Part shown: positions 35,821-46,729 of the stretch, piece by piece
Numbering within the stretch: the first letter of the stretch is position 1
Layout of the letters: each line of letters starts with the position of its first letter
Origin: Allantophomopsis cytisporea
Lineage: Eukaryota > Ascomycota > Leotiomycetes > Phacidiales > Phacidiaceae
Assembly (NCBI GenBank): GCA_024752435.1
Contig: CP103024.1
Span: forward strand, 1,364,001-1,428,000
Direction: 5' to 3'
DNA length: 64,000 bases
Made by a program: the position numbers and the translations under genes
The notes under the pieces: model-generated
What the model saw: only the letters and a program-made list of their open reading frames with translations
Told to the model about the DNA's origin: nothing
The model's database searches: none

Positions 35821-38398
35821 TCAAATCACAATATCTAAAGTTGTCGATGACCTGAGGTCCCTTGAGCTTGCGCCAACATAGATGGTGTAGGTGCCACTTG
35901 CGATTGCCCATTCTTGAGCACTAACATTCCAGTAGCTGAGGTCTCTCCTCTGTAGCGTGAAGGTGACTTCAGCAGTTGCATTGGAAGAGATAAAAATTCT
36001 CTCAAAGCCACGAAGGGATCTGATTGGTTGGTCGGCTTCGTCGGGGAAGGAAACGTATAATTGGGCGACTTCATGACCATCTAGGGTCCCGTTGTTGGTG
36101 ATAGTTGTCGTGATGTTTACCACATCAATCCACAAGTCCTGACGGCCACCAACAGCAAGAACACCTGAAGCATATGTACCGTTGAGCGGAGTTGTCTGAA
36201 TCGCAGAGACATTGCCATAATGGAAGGTTGTATAGGAAAGTCCATAACCGAATTCAAAGCGGGGAGTAACATTGTACTTGTCAAAGTATTTGTAATCGAT
36301 GTAGTTTCCCTCACTGAAATCACACTCTGCTGTATAGCAGAGTCCGGTCGGATAATCAGTCTCGGATTTTGCGATCGTATATGCCAGCCGGCCTGATGGA
36401 TTGACATCACCATATAACACATCCACAATACTGTAGCCAGAGTTTTGTCCAAGGAGACCTCCATAGACAACAGCAGTGATATTCTCATGTGCAATCCAAG
36501 CATCTAGGATGCGAGCCCCAGCAGTGTTCACAACAACCATTGTATTGCTGCATTGTGATGCAATGGTCGTTACTAGGGTATCTTGGTCTTCATTGCGAAG
36601 CTCCACACGGTCAGCACCTTCACCCGATAGAGCGTTGATGAAGACGATGCAGACTTCGACGTCAGTAGCGTAGCTTTGGTAGTCAAGATTCGAGTTTGTG
36701 CCAACATCAGTGCCATAGACACTTTTAAATCCTGCAGCTTCATCTGTAGCACCAACATACGTGTCGTTCATTATCCAGCGGAGTGATGTGTCGTCTTCAA
36801 CAGCTCTGAGAAGTAATGCATCGTGAGGTGTGATAAGATAGTTGAGAGAAGTAGTCCCACTACCAGTGCCGCCCGCAAGATGACCTTGATAGGTGGGTCC
36901 AGAGCCTGTGATGCTGAAGCCAGTACTGTGATTTGTTAGCGATACATTGAAAGATAGATGGATATAATTCTATGTAAAACCCACCCAGGTCCAGCTAGGG
37001 TTGGACCAGCGTTAGATCCGAAAATAGCCATACTAGATGGCGCCTTGAGAGGCAAAGCGTTGTCTATATTCTTCAACAAAGACAGGGAAGCGGATCCAAT
37101 CTCTCTAATCATCTTACTGTGATTCCTGCGAACATCGCGAGTTGTGCCAATCGCTTCAGCAATGGACGGTTGCTTGCCATTATCAAGTCCGACATAGTAA
37201 TAGCCAATGATGTTTCTAATCGTCATGTCGTTCAGACGGGCTACTGTTATAGAGCCGTTGTTGATACCATTTTGGATGGTCTCATTATTCCAGAAGTTTG
37301 CAGAGCCAAAGTCCTCACCGCCATTGACTGATCCATAAGCTGTAATTTGTCCTCCAACATCTGGGAAGACCATTCCAGGAAACCCAAGCTCTGTCTTCAA
37401 AATCTTATTGAGCAGAGACTGGCTCTCACATGAGTGTGTACCATTGACACGATTCATAGCGCACCTGTGTAGAAAGAGAGTGAGTTATAAGTTCGGAGGT
37501 CGTTTAGCAAGGCCTGCTTACATGACACCTCCCATTCCAGCCTTTACTGCATCGTAGAATGGGTAAAGGTAGGTTTCGTGAAGGGTTTTATCATCAGTGT
37601 TGGCGGTATAAGCCTCTGTGACGGAATATGTTTCACTGCGGTTCGTCTCCTGCTCGTTGAGGAGAAAATGCTATACGACTGTTAAATCCTGGGCACAAAT
37701 TTGTCATTTGGCTGCTAGGAGAAGTTCACGAACCTTTCCACCTGGAACTACACCAGATTGAACGTATCCGGAAACTGATAACCCAAAAGCTTTTGCATTC
37801 AGGTAGGCATCCTGTCCGAGTGTCTCAACCAAACGTCCACCCCTTAACGAGATTAGCAAATGCTATATTCTCACAGCGGGGAATTCTTACCATGGTGTTC
37901 TTCCAAGTGGCTGAGAAGTAGGTCCGTTGACAACTTGAAAACCCTTTCCATACATCTCGGCGCCAACAGCAACAGCCTGATCATAAATCATCTGTTTATC
38001 CCATGTCTGAACCATGGTCGAAGCTTCTGCAAAACCCGAAGCTTGAAAGTACCCAATAACTCCCTGAGAGCCATCTTTCCATTGAAAAGCTGTCCAGTTG
38101 GCGGAAACCACATCAGCGCCAGTAATCAGAGATATCTTGTCTTCATTTGTTAAACCCGAGACAAAATTTGATGCCTTTACATAGGCAGTATTCCATTTGT
38201 CGTCTAGTTGGACTGCTAAGTGTCAGTGTATATATCGTGTGTCATAAGATGGAATTTACCATTTCCAGAAGATAGTAAACCAAGTGTTGCATCTCTTGAA
38301 GAATTCGCAGTGTCAGCAGCGCTAGCAGGACTCACGATCGTATTGATGGTAAATAAGAGAAGTTGTAAACTTGAGAAAAACCCTCGTAAGAGAGGCAT
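35821..38398 (-). CDS. Secreted GH3 beta-glucosidase
   Basis: Six exons, 38398-38260, 38215-37891, 37842-37734, 37670-37522, 37464-36985 and 36925-35821, encode 768 aa; all five introns (44-63 nt) close in phase. A signal peptide is clear (MPLLRGFFSSLQLLLFTINT, then a small-residue cleavage region). GH3 landmarks appear in order: RLVETLGQD, the KHF motif (Lys191-His192 in KHFLLNEQE), MCAMNRVNGT, and the nucleophile Asp276 in GMVFPDVGG. A C-terminal alpha/beta sandwich follows (GEGADRVEL, VVYGGLLGQNSG, DVLYGDVNPSGRL), then a fibronectin III-like domain (RSLRGFERIFI). The enzyme hydrolyses terminal beta-glucosyl residues outside the cell; aryl glucosides or cello-oligosaccharides are both possible. 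Many NxS/T sites suggest glycosylation. It sits in tandem with the DAPG-hydrolase-like gene on the same strand. Confidence 0.95.
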
Positions 38399-39303
38399 AT
38401 CGGGGGAATAGTAGAAGTGTTGCTCGATGTGAAAAGTTGGGGATGATACGATACGCTAATAAAATCGCGAGTACAGAGGGAAGTACAACCAGATCTTTTG
38501 AGTCTTTAAGAAAAGTGTGTTTCCTTCTCAGTTCTATCCTTTTTAAGATCAACGTTTCTTTTTATGACCTTGTAGGGTTTCGTAAACCGAAGTTTGGTTG
38601 TAGTAAGTGTGATGTGCTCAATGTGACGAGAAAATCCCATGCATTGATCCTGCAAAATCAGTCTCAAACTCAAAAAGGATTCGCTCGGAATTCGGGCCAC
38701 AAAAAAGTAGAGAAAGGGATATGTAGTAACGCGTAATGTCTCCTGCACTAGTACGCAAGGGTTCAGAGGATCAATCCCAGGCTTGGTTCTTTGCCACTTC
38801 GAAAGAGGGGCAATACCGATCAGCGGTTTCGTTTTGAAAGGGAAAATCCATAACCTCAATGAGGTAGTGGTTATTTCAAGCAAATAAGCCGAAAACAGAG
38901 GCGTATCATTGCTTTATAGGGTACAAACAACCAAGGGACCAGACCCGCAGCCTAGCTCCATAATTCATATCCACTTCAAACGACATTACACCTAATATAA
39001 GCTAGCCTGATATTACACCCAGTCCTTATACGCTCACAGCAATACAGACTTGCATTCCTATCAAGTAACTGTATTGCATTTTCTGCTCAGTGGTTAGCTG
39101 CTTAGAATGAAAACTAAGTTACGGTCAACCCGTGTAATTTGTTGAACTTCTTATATGATTTTCAAGCTAGGAACTGTCTTGAATTTTTAGAATTCTTAGA
39201 ATTCCTGTTCGATTACACACTACAAGATCTGCATTGAGCCTATCTACGCTTGCACACTTGAAAAACTTATAGATCTACATAATCTAACAGTAACCAAACA
39301 CTC
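38399..39303. other. Intergenic region between beta-glucosidase and hydrolase genes
   Basis: It holds the beta-glucosidase promoter and the 3' end of the upstream hydrolase gene. No other gene is visible. Confidence 0.55.
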
Positions 39304-40464
39304 CTAAGTTGAGATGTTATCTTTGAACTCGTAAAACAGTCCGGGAAGAATTCCTCCTAAGTGAGTCATCTCAATATGGCAGTGAGTTGCAAGACCAGCG
39401 GCGTAAGTATTGATGTCGACCATTGACTCAATCTTTTCAACGAAAGCAGCTCCGAACCAGAATCGAGATCGAATCTCACGCTCTCCACTACCATCTGGCT
39501 TCTGGCGGAGCTGATGCATGAGGATTGCTGAATCGTTTGAAAATGAGGTTTTCAGATCCTCGACTTGGCCATCAGGATTTAAGGTAGCGAAGCCGAGGGT
39601 GGAGACAGCCGATACAAGGGTCTCAACGTTGTTCGCAATTGCAGGTGTAAGGGAGCCATAGGTTGAAGAGTTGGCACTCCCAACAGTAAAGTTGAGGGGT
39701 GAAGCATCGAAGAAACCAATTGATAATGTCGTTGCAGAGTTACCGATGTACTCGTTGATAGAGTAGGTGTAGTTCCAGAAGCGCTCACGATAAGACTATA
39801 GAATTAAAGATTAGTGTTCGCGTTTCTCAGTGGGACTAATAGGGAATAATGCTCGCCTTTTGGGCGATCTCATCTACACTAAATTGTGATTCTTGAATCC
39901 ATGAGTAACGATGAGCGCTTGGATTCCAAAGCTTGTATTTGGTCGTAGAATTCATATGCCAGTAGAACCACCAATCAAGCCTATATGTTGAAAATTAGCC
40001 TAATCCTTAATTTTGAGACTATTCGGCGTGAACACACATTTCACCAGTAATGTATGTCGGCTCACTCCTGATGGCAATGTTCAAGCTCCCATCTTCAAGA
40101 AGTGTGTATCCATTCTCCATAATCTGGTATCCGGGAGCACTGTAGGCTACCGACGAGCTCTCAAAATCAACACCATACTCAGAAGCATGCGGGGATTTCT
40201 AAGGAAACGCGGATTAATGATTGAATCTATAAGGGAAGGTTGAAAAACACTTACCAGCAGTCCGTCGGCAAATTCAGAGCTCAGTGGTGCGATTGTAGGA
40301 TTCCAAAAGTGAGCCCATGGTTCAAGAAAATCATCACCTTTGTACCCTAGGTAATAATCCGAAGAATTGGTGTCCTTTGAGGAGGAATTTGCGGCAGCAT
40401 AAACGGGGACTTGAAGTCCCAAGAGGATAGCCGCAACCAGTGACCGCTTTGTAGGATAATACAT
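39304..40464 (-). CDS. Secreted DAPG/phloretin hydrolase-like (PhlG family) enzyme
   Basis: Four exons, 40464-40255, 40198-40038, 39980-39857 and 39795-39304, encode 328 aa. A signal peptide is visible (MYYPTKRSLVAAILLGLQVP, cut near VYA). The family signature DWWFYWHMNSTTKYKLWNP begins at residue 126, followed by AHRYSW. Near the C-terminus stands HCHIEMTHLGGILPGL with His303 and Glu307 in the H-x3-E spacing of the zinc site. Glu180 in INEYIG and His132 or His147 are likely further ligands, by analogy to Pseudomonas PhlG as I remember it. PhlG and phloretin hydrolase cleave a C-C bond between an acyl group and a phloroglucinol ring. Intron 3 (39796-39856) reads best as GC-AG (AAAAG|GCGAGC); a GT donor nine codons earlier within the exon would also keep frame. 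The neighbour is a secreted beta-glucosidase. Confidence 0.85.
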
Positions 40465-40881
40465 GACAAGATAGATAACTTTGGATTTTTGTTTGAAAAT
40501 GATTCGCTATACAGAAATTGAGAATGTGATAGAAGAAGAAGGGAAAAACAAATAGGTCATTACTTAACTTTTATTCCAACAGTTGCAGTTGCTTGGAGGC
40601 CACATCTTCATCCATGATAGCTTAGACAACCATTACAGCCAAGTCGTCGTCATCAATCTGGGTATCATGGAACAAAAATCGTGTTATTACACAAATTGTC
40701 TTCAAAAATCAAATTGGAGTTGTGTCGAAGTCCAGAGGACAAGGATCATGCGAGGACTGTGGATGGCTGTACATAAGCTTGTGGGGATGTAGAAGCACTC
40801 CATTTCTTCATCCGATCAACGATCTTCGTGGGCATTGTTTTGTTTGCGCCGCCTTCTAGTGAGTGTCCCACGAATAAGGCC

Positions 40882-40957
40882 ATCGTCCTACATTTGGCCT
40901 GTTCCACACTAGTGACTATCATCCTATTACATTCTGCCTGTCCCACACTAGTGACAG
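40882..40957. repeat. Two-copy tandem repeat of about 38 bp
   Basis: Two units share ATC(G/A)TCCTA...CATT...GCCTGT(T/C)CCACACTAGTGAC. Related TCCCAC words recur at 40866, 41000 and 41023. It lies about 420 bp upstream of the PhlG-like gene start, so a cluster of regulatory sites or a decayed repeat are both possible. Confidence 0.55.
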
Positions 40958-41459
40958 CGTGGTCCACAGATTTGTTCCTCGTCCCTCATTATTTTTGCTG
41001 GTCCCACGAAAGTACCTCATGTCCCACACAGGGACAATTACGTGCCTACGATCGTGCATCTAGCATATCGAATAATCAATCTTCAACACAAAGTCCGTCG
41101 AATTGTACCTAGGGTTGAATATCCGTCCCACTCGATCCGCCGGTCTCATATGTCGGCACTCATATCCGTAATGTTTAAAGAATAAATCCCTGCCAAGCTG
41201 AATAATTACCTAGCACCAGCTACTCCATATAGTTGTCTAAGATCATAGAAGATCTTGTTCCTGGATTTCGGTAGTCAACAGTTACTACATCTGTAGCAAC
41301 CGGCTTTTGATATTAATGCCAAAGAAATTAACAAACAGACCCAGATGTACTCCTCTTTTCAATGCTTAGACAAGCTGTTGTTTCTCAGAATTTCTATAAT
41401 GGTTGGGCTAAAATTGATGTCCGATTGGCATGCATTAGGAACAAGAATAGCGTTACAAG

Positions 41460-41660
41460 GGTGGGCGTGCAGCAGGTTTAAGGTACTAAATTGATTGAAG
41501 GAAAAAGGAGCAGGATTCTACTCTGCAGCTATATCAAACACTCCGTAGTGGTGCAGTACATACCTAAAAGTAATAAGTGAAAGTAAGAATCACTTGCTTT
41601 CCCACTCGTACTGAAGTAAGATCTGATATTGGCCTTCAAATGTTGAGAGATAGCACATAG
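41460..41660. repeat. Short dispersed repeat, copy B
   Basis: Second copy of the element inside the lysozyme-like pseudogene (copy A, 34306-34500). The best shared block is GGAGCAGGATTCTACTCTG. This copy is richer in G/C at differing sites (for example GCAGGTTTAAGG against GCAAATTTAAGT), as expected if copy A has suffered more C-to-T change. No coding capacity was seen. Confidence 0.6.
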
Positions 41661-42247
41661 AATCAGTTGAAATGGGTAGCTTGCTCTGGATTTGAGTACA
41701 GTGCTCAACGTATTAGAAAGAGCCTTCTCTAATTCTTGAAGATACAGGCGCTTTCACTCAAACAATTTACTACCCACTTACCAGGTATACACTGTCTTTC
41801 GGCTACATAAGTTGTACATTGTTGACTTAGTGCTACAATCAACGGACCGTGTAAGTTCCTGGATATGGCATGTTTTCAGTCAAAGTTATCCTATTATTGT
41901 TTTGTCATTAAATTAATGATCTGTCTACGCTCGTTTATCAATTTGCGCATGATCTACAAGATGGAGTGTCTGCCCAAAGTCTTGAATAGGGATTGACCGC
42001 AATTCGTTTTCAAACAGATTTTGCATCACCTCATCTCAGGAAGGGCGATAACCCTAGCTATGATCTGCTTTATAAACCCATGAAGCTTACGCTCCTTTAC
42101 AACGTAGAGAACATGAGAAAGACTTTGACAAAAGTTTTGGCCCCAACCCGCCTTATTGTGCTACTCTTCTGTAAGTATGTACCGGAAAACCTAATTTTCT
42201 ATTCTTGTATATTGTTCTTTTCTATGCCACAAGTAACTGTATTTACG

Positions 42248-42265
42248 AAAAAAAAAAAAAAAAAA
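42248..42265 (+). repeat. Poly(A) tract
   Basis: Eighteen consecutive A residues. It could be simple sequence or the tail of an old retroposed copy. No recognisable retroposed gene precedes it. Confidence 0.6.
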
Positions 42266-42687
42266 GAAACGACGGAATGTGGTTATCAACCTTCATTCTT
42301 ATTGGCTTGACTACCAATCTTAATAGAAGAAAACGAATATTTACCCTAATCCAGCCTTCTCTCCTTTACTTTGTATAACCCCCAAAAGAGTTCCTTAGTG
42401 GTTGTAGAATTAACGACAAAAGATTGGATATCTTTGCCACTCGTACTCGTATATACTATTACTACCTTGTATGCAGTAAATAAAGACGAAAACCGAAAAA
42501 AAGAAGCATCAGAAACTACAAAGCGAAAAAGATACAGTATATGGGTTGCATAGTTTACCGGATCAGTCGTCTAGGTCTTTATCCAGCTCCTACTTGTGAC
42601 AATGCATATTATTGTAAAATCGACCAAAATAGTCCGAACTACTGATAATCAAGAGCCATGATTTAATTTTGAATTTACAAACATAGT

Positions 42688-45194
42688 CTATGCTTTGTTA
42701 TCCAAAATTCTATTGTCTGTGATATGATTAATCCAATCCACCAAATGTTCGCCCATCTCCAACGCAATACCCCAACGTTCTGAAACACTTTTCAGAACCA
42801 TCTGAATAACATTCATATCAACTATCAAGTTACGTGGTATCCAGTTTGGTGGTTTTCCTGGAGGACAGCCCTCCAAGAAAGCGGTTGTTTCAAAGTGCGA
42901 AAGCCTGGCATTCGAAATTTCCTCCTGGATATGTTGGAACCCACCAACATCTTGCCAATCTACAATAGACGGCACTATGACTAATGTGCTGCCAGGTATT
43001 AGGTGGGCGGCAAAGACTATTGCCGCAGCGAATAATGCTGTTGGGATATGCAAAGCGTGTAGACGGCTCAGGGGCAGGGTTTCTGCAATATCGCGGATAG
43101 CAAGCGCGTGTAATATAGCCTTCCGAGCAATGATGCTGCCCAACCACGAGGAAAAATCAAGGGGAGCTTGATTGAGTTGAGGTCGGCCATATATACTCTG
43201 ATCAGTATCGAAATTACGACAGACTTGCTGGCAGAGCTGAGCTGTGTTAAGGAGAAGATCAAGACATATTGAGTGCCACCGCAATGTCGTTTCCATCCCT
43301 TCCCAGTCATGAGACGGGAAACAGTGAACCTTGTTTCGATAAAACCGGAAGAGAGCCTCATTGATTTGAATTTCAGATGGTCTCCCAAATGATGGCTTCC
43401 TATCTCTGTTATACTCAGAGACTAACGATTGTATGCCTTCTAAGACAACTTGCAGAGAAAACACAGGCATATATTGCGCTGTTAAATTTTCTCCAGGAGA
43501 GAACAACGAAGTGAACAAATCTCGGTATATGATGGGGAGGCCGTTATCATTACCCATCTTAATGATCCATTCATCTACTGTCACAGCACGAAATGCATCT
43601 TCATTGCTTGATAGTGCAAGAGGGTTGCTCAAGTGATGCGCAAAGGTTGGGCTGCCAGACAGTTGAGATAGTTGTCCATCAAGAATATAAGTGCCTAGAA
43701 CAGCTCTGCGCTGTGTTTCCCCAGCAGACCATATTTTCCATTTTTGAAGCTTGTCGGATGGAGTTGCCGTTACAGAAGGTATCGATTGGCGCACTTGTTC
43801 CTCAGGTTCTAGCATACCACACTGTGTAGCCCATTGAAACCCGAGCCCATGAAGCGTTTGAGAGATACTCCGAATTGATCTATTCTTTGTTATGTAAGAC
43901 TTTGGCAGTTCAATATATGATAGATTACGAAGTACCTCGGATAACGTGGCATATGACTGTCCAAGCAAGGCTGTCAATAAGAGACCAATGCCTCTACGTC
44001 TGTCGTTGGGGGACTTTTGTTGCAAGAGCGATTGCCACTTTATAGTCAGTTTGCCGAGACAATCAAAGGAAATGCTCAATATGAACATACAGTTGCAAAT
44101 CCAGCGGCATGTGCTAGTTTCCACAAAATTTCGCCCTGGTAACAAGAGAAATCAGAATCCCAAAAAGCATACGTGTCGGTAGTCTCACCTTCTTTTTTGC
44201 GCCTTTCACTTCGGTGAACAACGAGCCTAGTGCAAAGATATGTAAAAGCAAGGGCTGTGGACATTCTGAGAGGGTGAACGTAGGTCGATGTATCACAGGA
44301 AATATGGGTATAAATCGAGCAAAGAACATATGCACACAGAGATCTAGAAAATGTGCAGATATGCCCGAAAATGAGACTTCTAACTTGAGATCTGATGACT
44401 GCATATATGTTAATGAAAGCTCCAACCAATAGAGTTCATAAGCTACTATACCACATCATTTACAAGCTGACTCAACTGTTGGATTGCTTGACAGTCAACT
44501 GTGCTACTGTTTTCATCCTGAGAAGTAGTTACGGGAGCTGTCTGTGAACCTCTAAGATCATTTGGAAGGACAAAATCGGAATCATATGTCGGGAACGCTA
44601 GTAGTCCAGTGTTGGTTCCAGACAACAAAATGTCCATGAAATCATTAGAAGTCGACCAATTCGTGTAAGAGTTGGTTTCCATAACACTGTTGACGTCTGA
44701 AAGCGTAGTTGGGTGAATATCATTATCTGATGCTGAGAAAGAAGGAGCATTCAACATGTGGGCAAAAGTTCCACTCTGTACTTCGGTATGATTATGCTGT
44801 GAAAAGACATCGCTGCAGGCAGAGTTCGAAGTATCATTTGTTCCGGGAGTTAATGTATCCTTGCTTGAATTGACCGAGTCGTGTACCTTCATATGGCGAA
44901 GAAGGGCGTCTCGACGAGCAAAAGCTTTCTGACAGACTGCACATAAGAATGGCTTCGCTCCAGTATCTTAACGAATAGGAAAGATTAGCTTATAAGCTGG
45001 AAGGAGCTCTACAACCAACTCACGAGTTCTCTCATGGCGCTGCGAACTGAAGTCAGTGACCGAGTTCTGATCAGAGTTACCATGCTTACTAGTAAATGTT
45101 CTGTTTTAGTGTAGTGCTTTTCACAATACGAACATGTAAGAACATTCGGACTTTTTCTTTCACGTTTTCGCAAAATCCTCGGACTGTTATCCAT
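42688..45194 (-). CDS. C2H2 zinc-finger transcription factor with Fungal_trans domain
   Basis: Six exons, 45194-45090, 45039-45024, 44966-44452, 44398-44189, 44135-44091 and 44037-42688, give 746 aa; all introns are 50-57 nt and close in phase. Two C2H2 fingers use Cys21, Cys24, His37, His41 and Cys49, Cys52, His65, His69, joined by the linker THTGAKP. A basic patch precedes them (RKRERK). Exon 2 has only 16 nt and codes for the helix end RHERT of finger 1. From about residue 213 the Fungal_trans (PF04082-type) region begins: LDLCVHMFFARFIPIFPVIH, then ILWKLAHAAGF and LTALLGQSYATL. This class binds DNA in the nucleus and usually controls metabolic or secondary-metabolic genes. The position beside the beta-glucosidase and PhlG-like genes makes it a candidate pathway regulator. 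Confidence 0.93.
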
Positions 45195-46729
45195 TATTGA
45201 TAAGACATGTGTATGATTTGGCTTGATACTGAAGGATGATGTAGATTGGTTCGACGTTGTAAAAATGACTATGCCGTGTAACGTTAGCATCGGAAAATAG
45301 AATGGTGTAAATACGTCTAACACAGGCAAAGCCTTACATATTTATTCGGCACTAAACTGCGAACCCAACCCGCACGCCGTAACCAATCGAAATCCAGCTG
45401 TAAATTTAAGACATCCTTATCACTGCTTGCACAACTACTTCTCACTTATACGTGCCTTATATGCGAGCTCCATAGTTAGACAAATGACAAGAACGTGGTA
45501 CACTTACCGCCGAAGGGATAAGTGTTTACTTGTTTTCTCTCTAGTCCAATACGCGTATATACACAGTACAGGTGAACATGTAGGGGCCCTAACCATTGGT
45601 TCAATACTGCATCTGCTGGGAAGTATAGAAGCTGTTCAGTATACTGAAAGTTACATGCTTTCATCATCTTGTTTGAATGTTGAACCTTCAAATGCAAGGA
45701 AGCAACTACACCCTTCTGGAAAAGCGCCGATTCATCTTACCCGACTTTTATAGCACCTACAACACACGAGAGACCCATCCGCTGACGAACAGACATGATT
45801 CCTCCCTTCTCTATCTCTGTTTATCGACCGTTACTGCTGTTGTTATTGAAGCCATATTTCTGAGACTTTTGTGGTGCCTTGGTTTCGAGGCCGTCGGCAC
45901 CCACCTACCACGTTCCTGCAAGCCTGCTTCTACGACGCCCTCCAAAGAGACCTGCCTTCACGCGGCGGAGATTGTCAGTAGCTGCTCTGCAGTGAGTCTG
46001 AACAGTCTCAAGACAAGAGGAGAGAAGGATAGGGTCTTGCTGGTACGAAGGACTGGTGGACTGGCCGGATCTCCCGTGTCTGTCGCATTCGACTTGCTAT
46101 GTGTTACCAACTCCGAATCGGCTCAACTTTACTCGACTCAACTCTCGATCGATAGAGTATATTCGACTGCCTGCACTTTTATATAGCCGACGCACTCGAT
46201 CAACCCGAAGAAGTCTGTAATACTCTACAATACCTATCTAGGCGGGGGGCTCTTTTGGAGAGGGGGTAGAGGATACTTTCTTTTGTCACGTGGCCAGCAG
46301 AATCGGCGGGTTCGAAACTTTTCCCCGATTAGTAGTAAATGGAACTGGGATAGGGCCTTACAGGGTTAGCACTCGGATAAAACAACGTTAGTAGCTTATA
46401 AAACCTACGGTCTTGCATAGCTTAAACAATCAATCAATCAAGCTTCTACGATAGCATGTTCTTTCCTACTTTCAAGCTCAGTTCGAGGTCACACCTTAGC
46501 AAAAGAATGGAAAGGATCTTTAATTCTTCCAGTCAGGCGAGAATTTCAAACGTCTTTTTAGATTGCAAAATTTGCAATGATATTTGGTGTCGATTTTCAG
46601 ACTCTACTAGTACCTATGAAGAGACTTAAAGCCTTTCGAAGATGAGAGATCTTCGAGATGTCGACAACATAGATCTCTGGTAGAGTATTTTACGGACTAT
46701 TTTCGTAGTAGTGGTTCTATATCGAATGA
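45195..46729. other. Intergenic stretch, no recognised gene
   Basis: The promoter of the zinc-finger gene lies at its left edge. Open frames at 45427-45753 and 45677-46186 carry no motif and no convincing start context. The right part may include worn upstream DNA of the HET pseudogene. Confidence 0.5.

Larger units (their letters stand above)
40465..42687. other. Intergenic region with repeats, no recognised gene
   Basis: It contains the promoter of the PhlG-like gene, a tandem repeat, copy B of a dispersed repeat and an 18-A tract. Open frames such as 41993-42310 show no motif and are not supported. Confidence 0.5.

Noticed and set aside
42248..42265. Poly(A) tail of a retrotransposon
   Set aside because: No reverse-transcriptase or other retroposon-like sequence precedes it and no target-site duplication was seen.
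44446..45329. Separate small zinc-finger genes instead of one regulator
   Set aside because: All pieces join through short consensus introns into one protein with two complete fingers and a Fungal_trans region.
45677..46186. 169-codon open frame upstream of the HET relic
   Set aside because: Starts with ATG but has no domain, no clear signal peptide and no spliced continuation; weak support.
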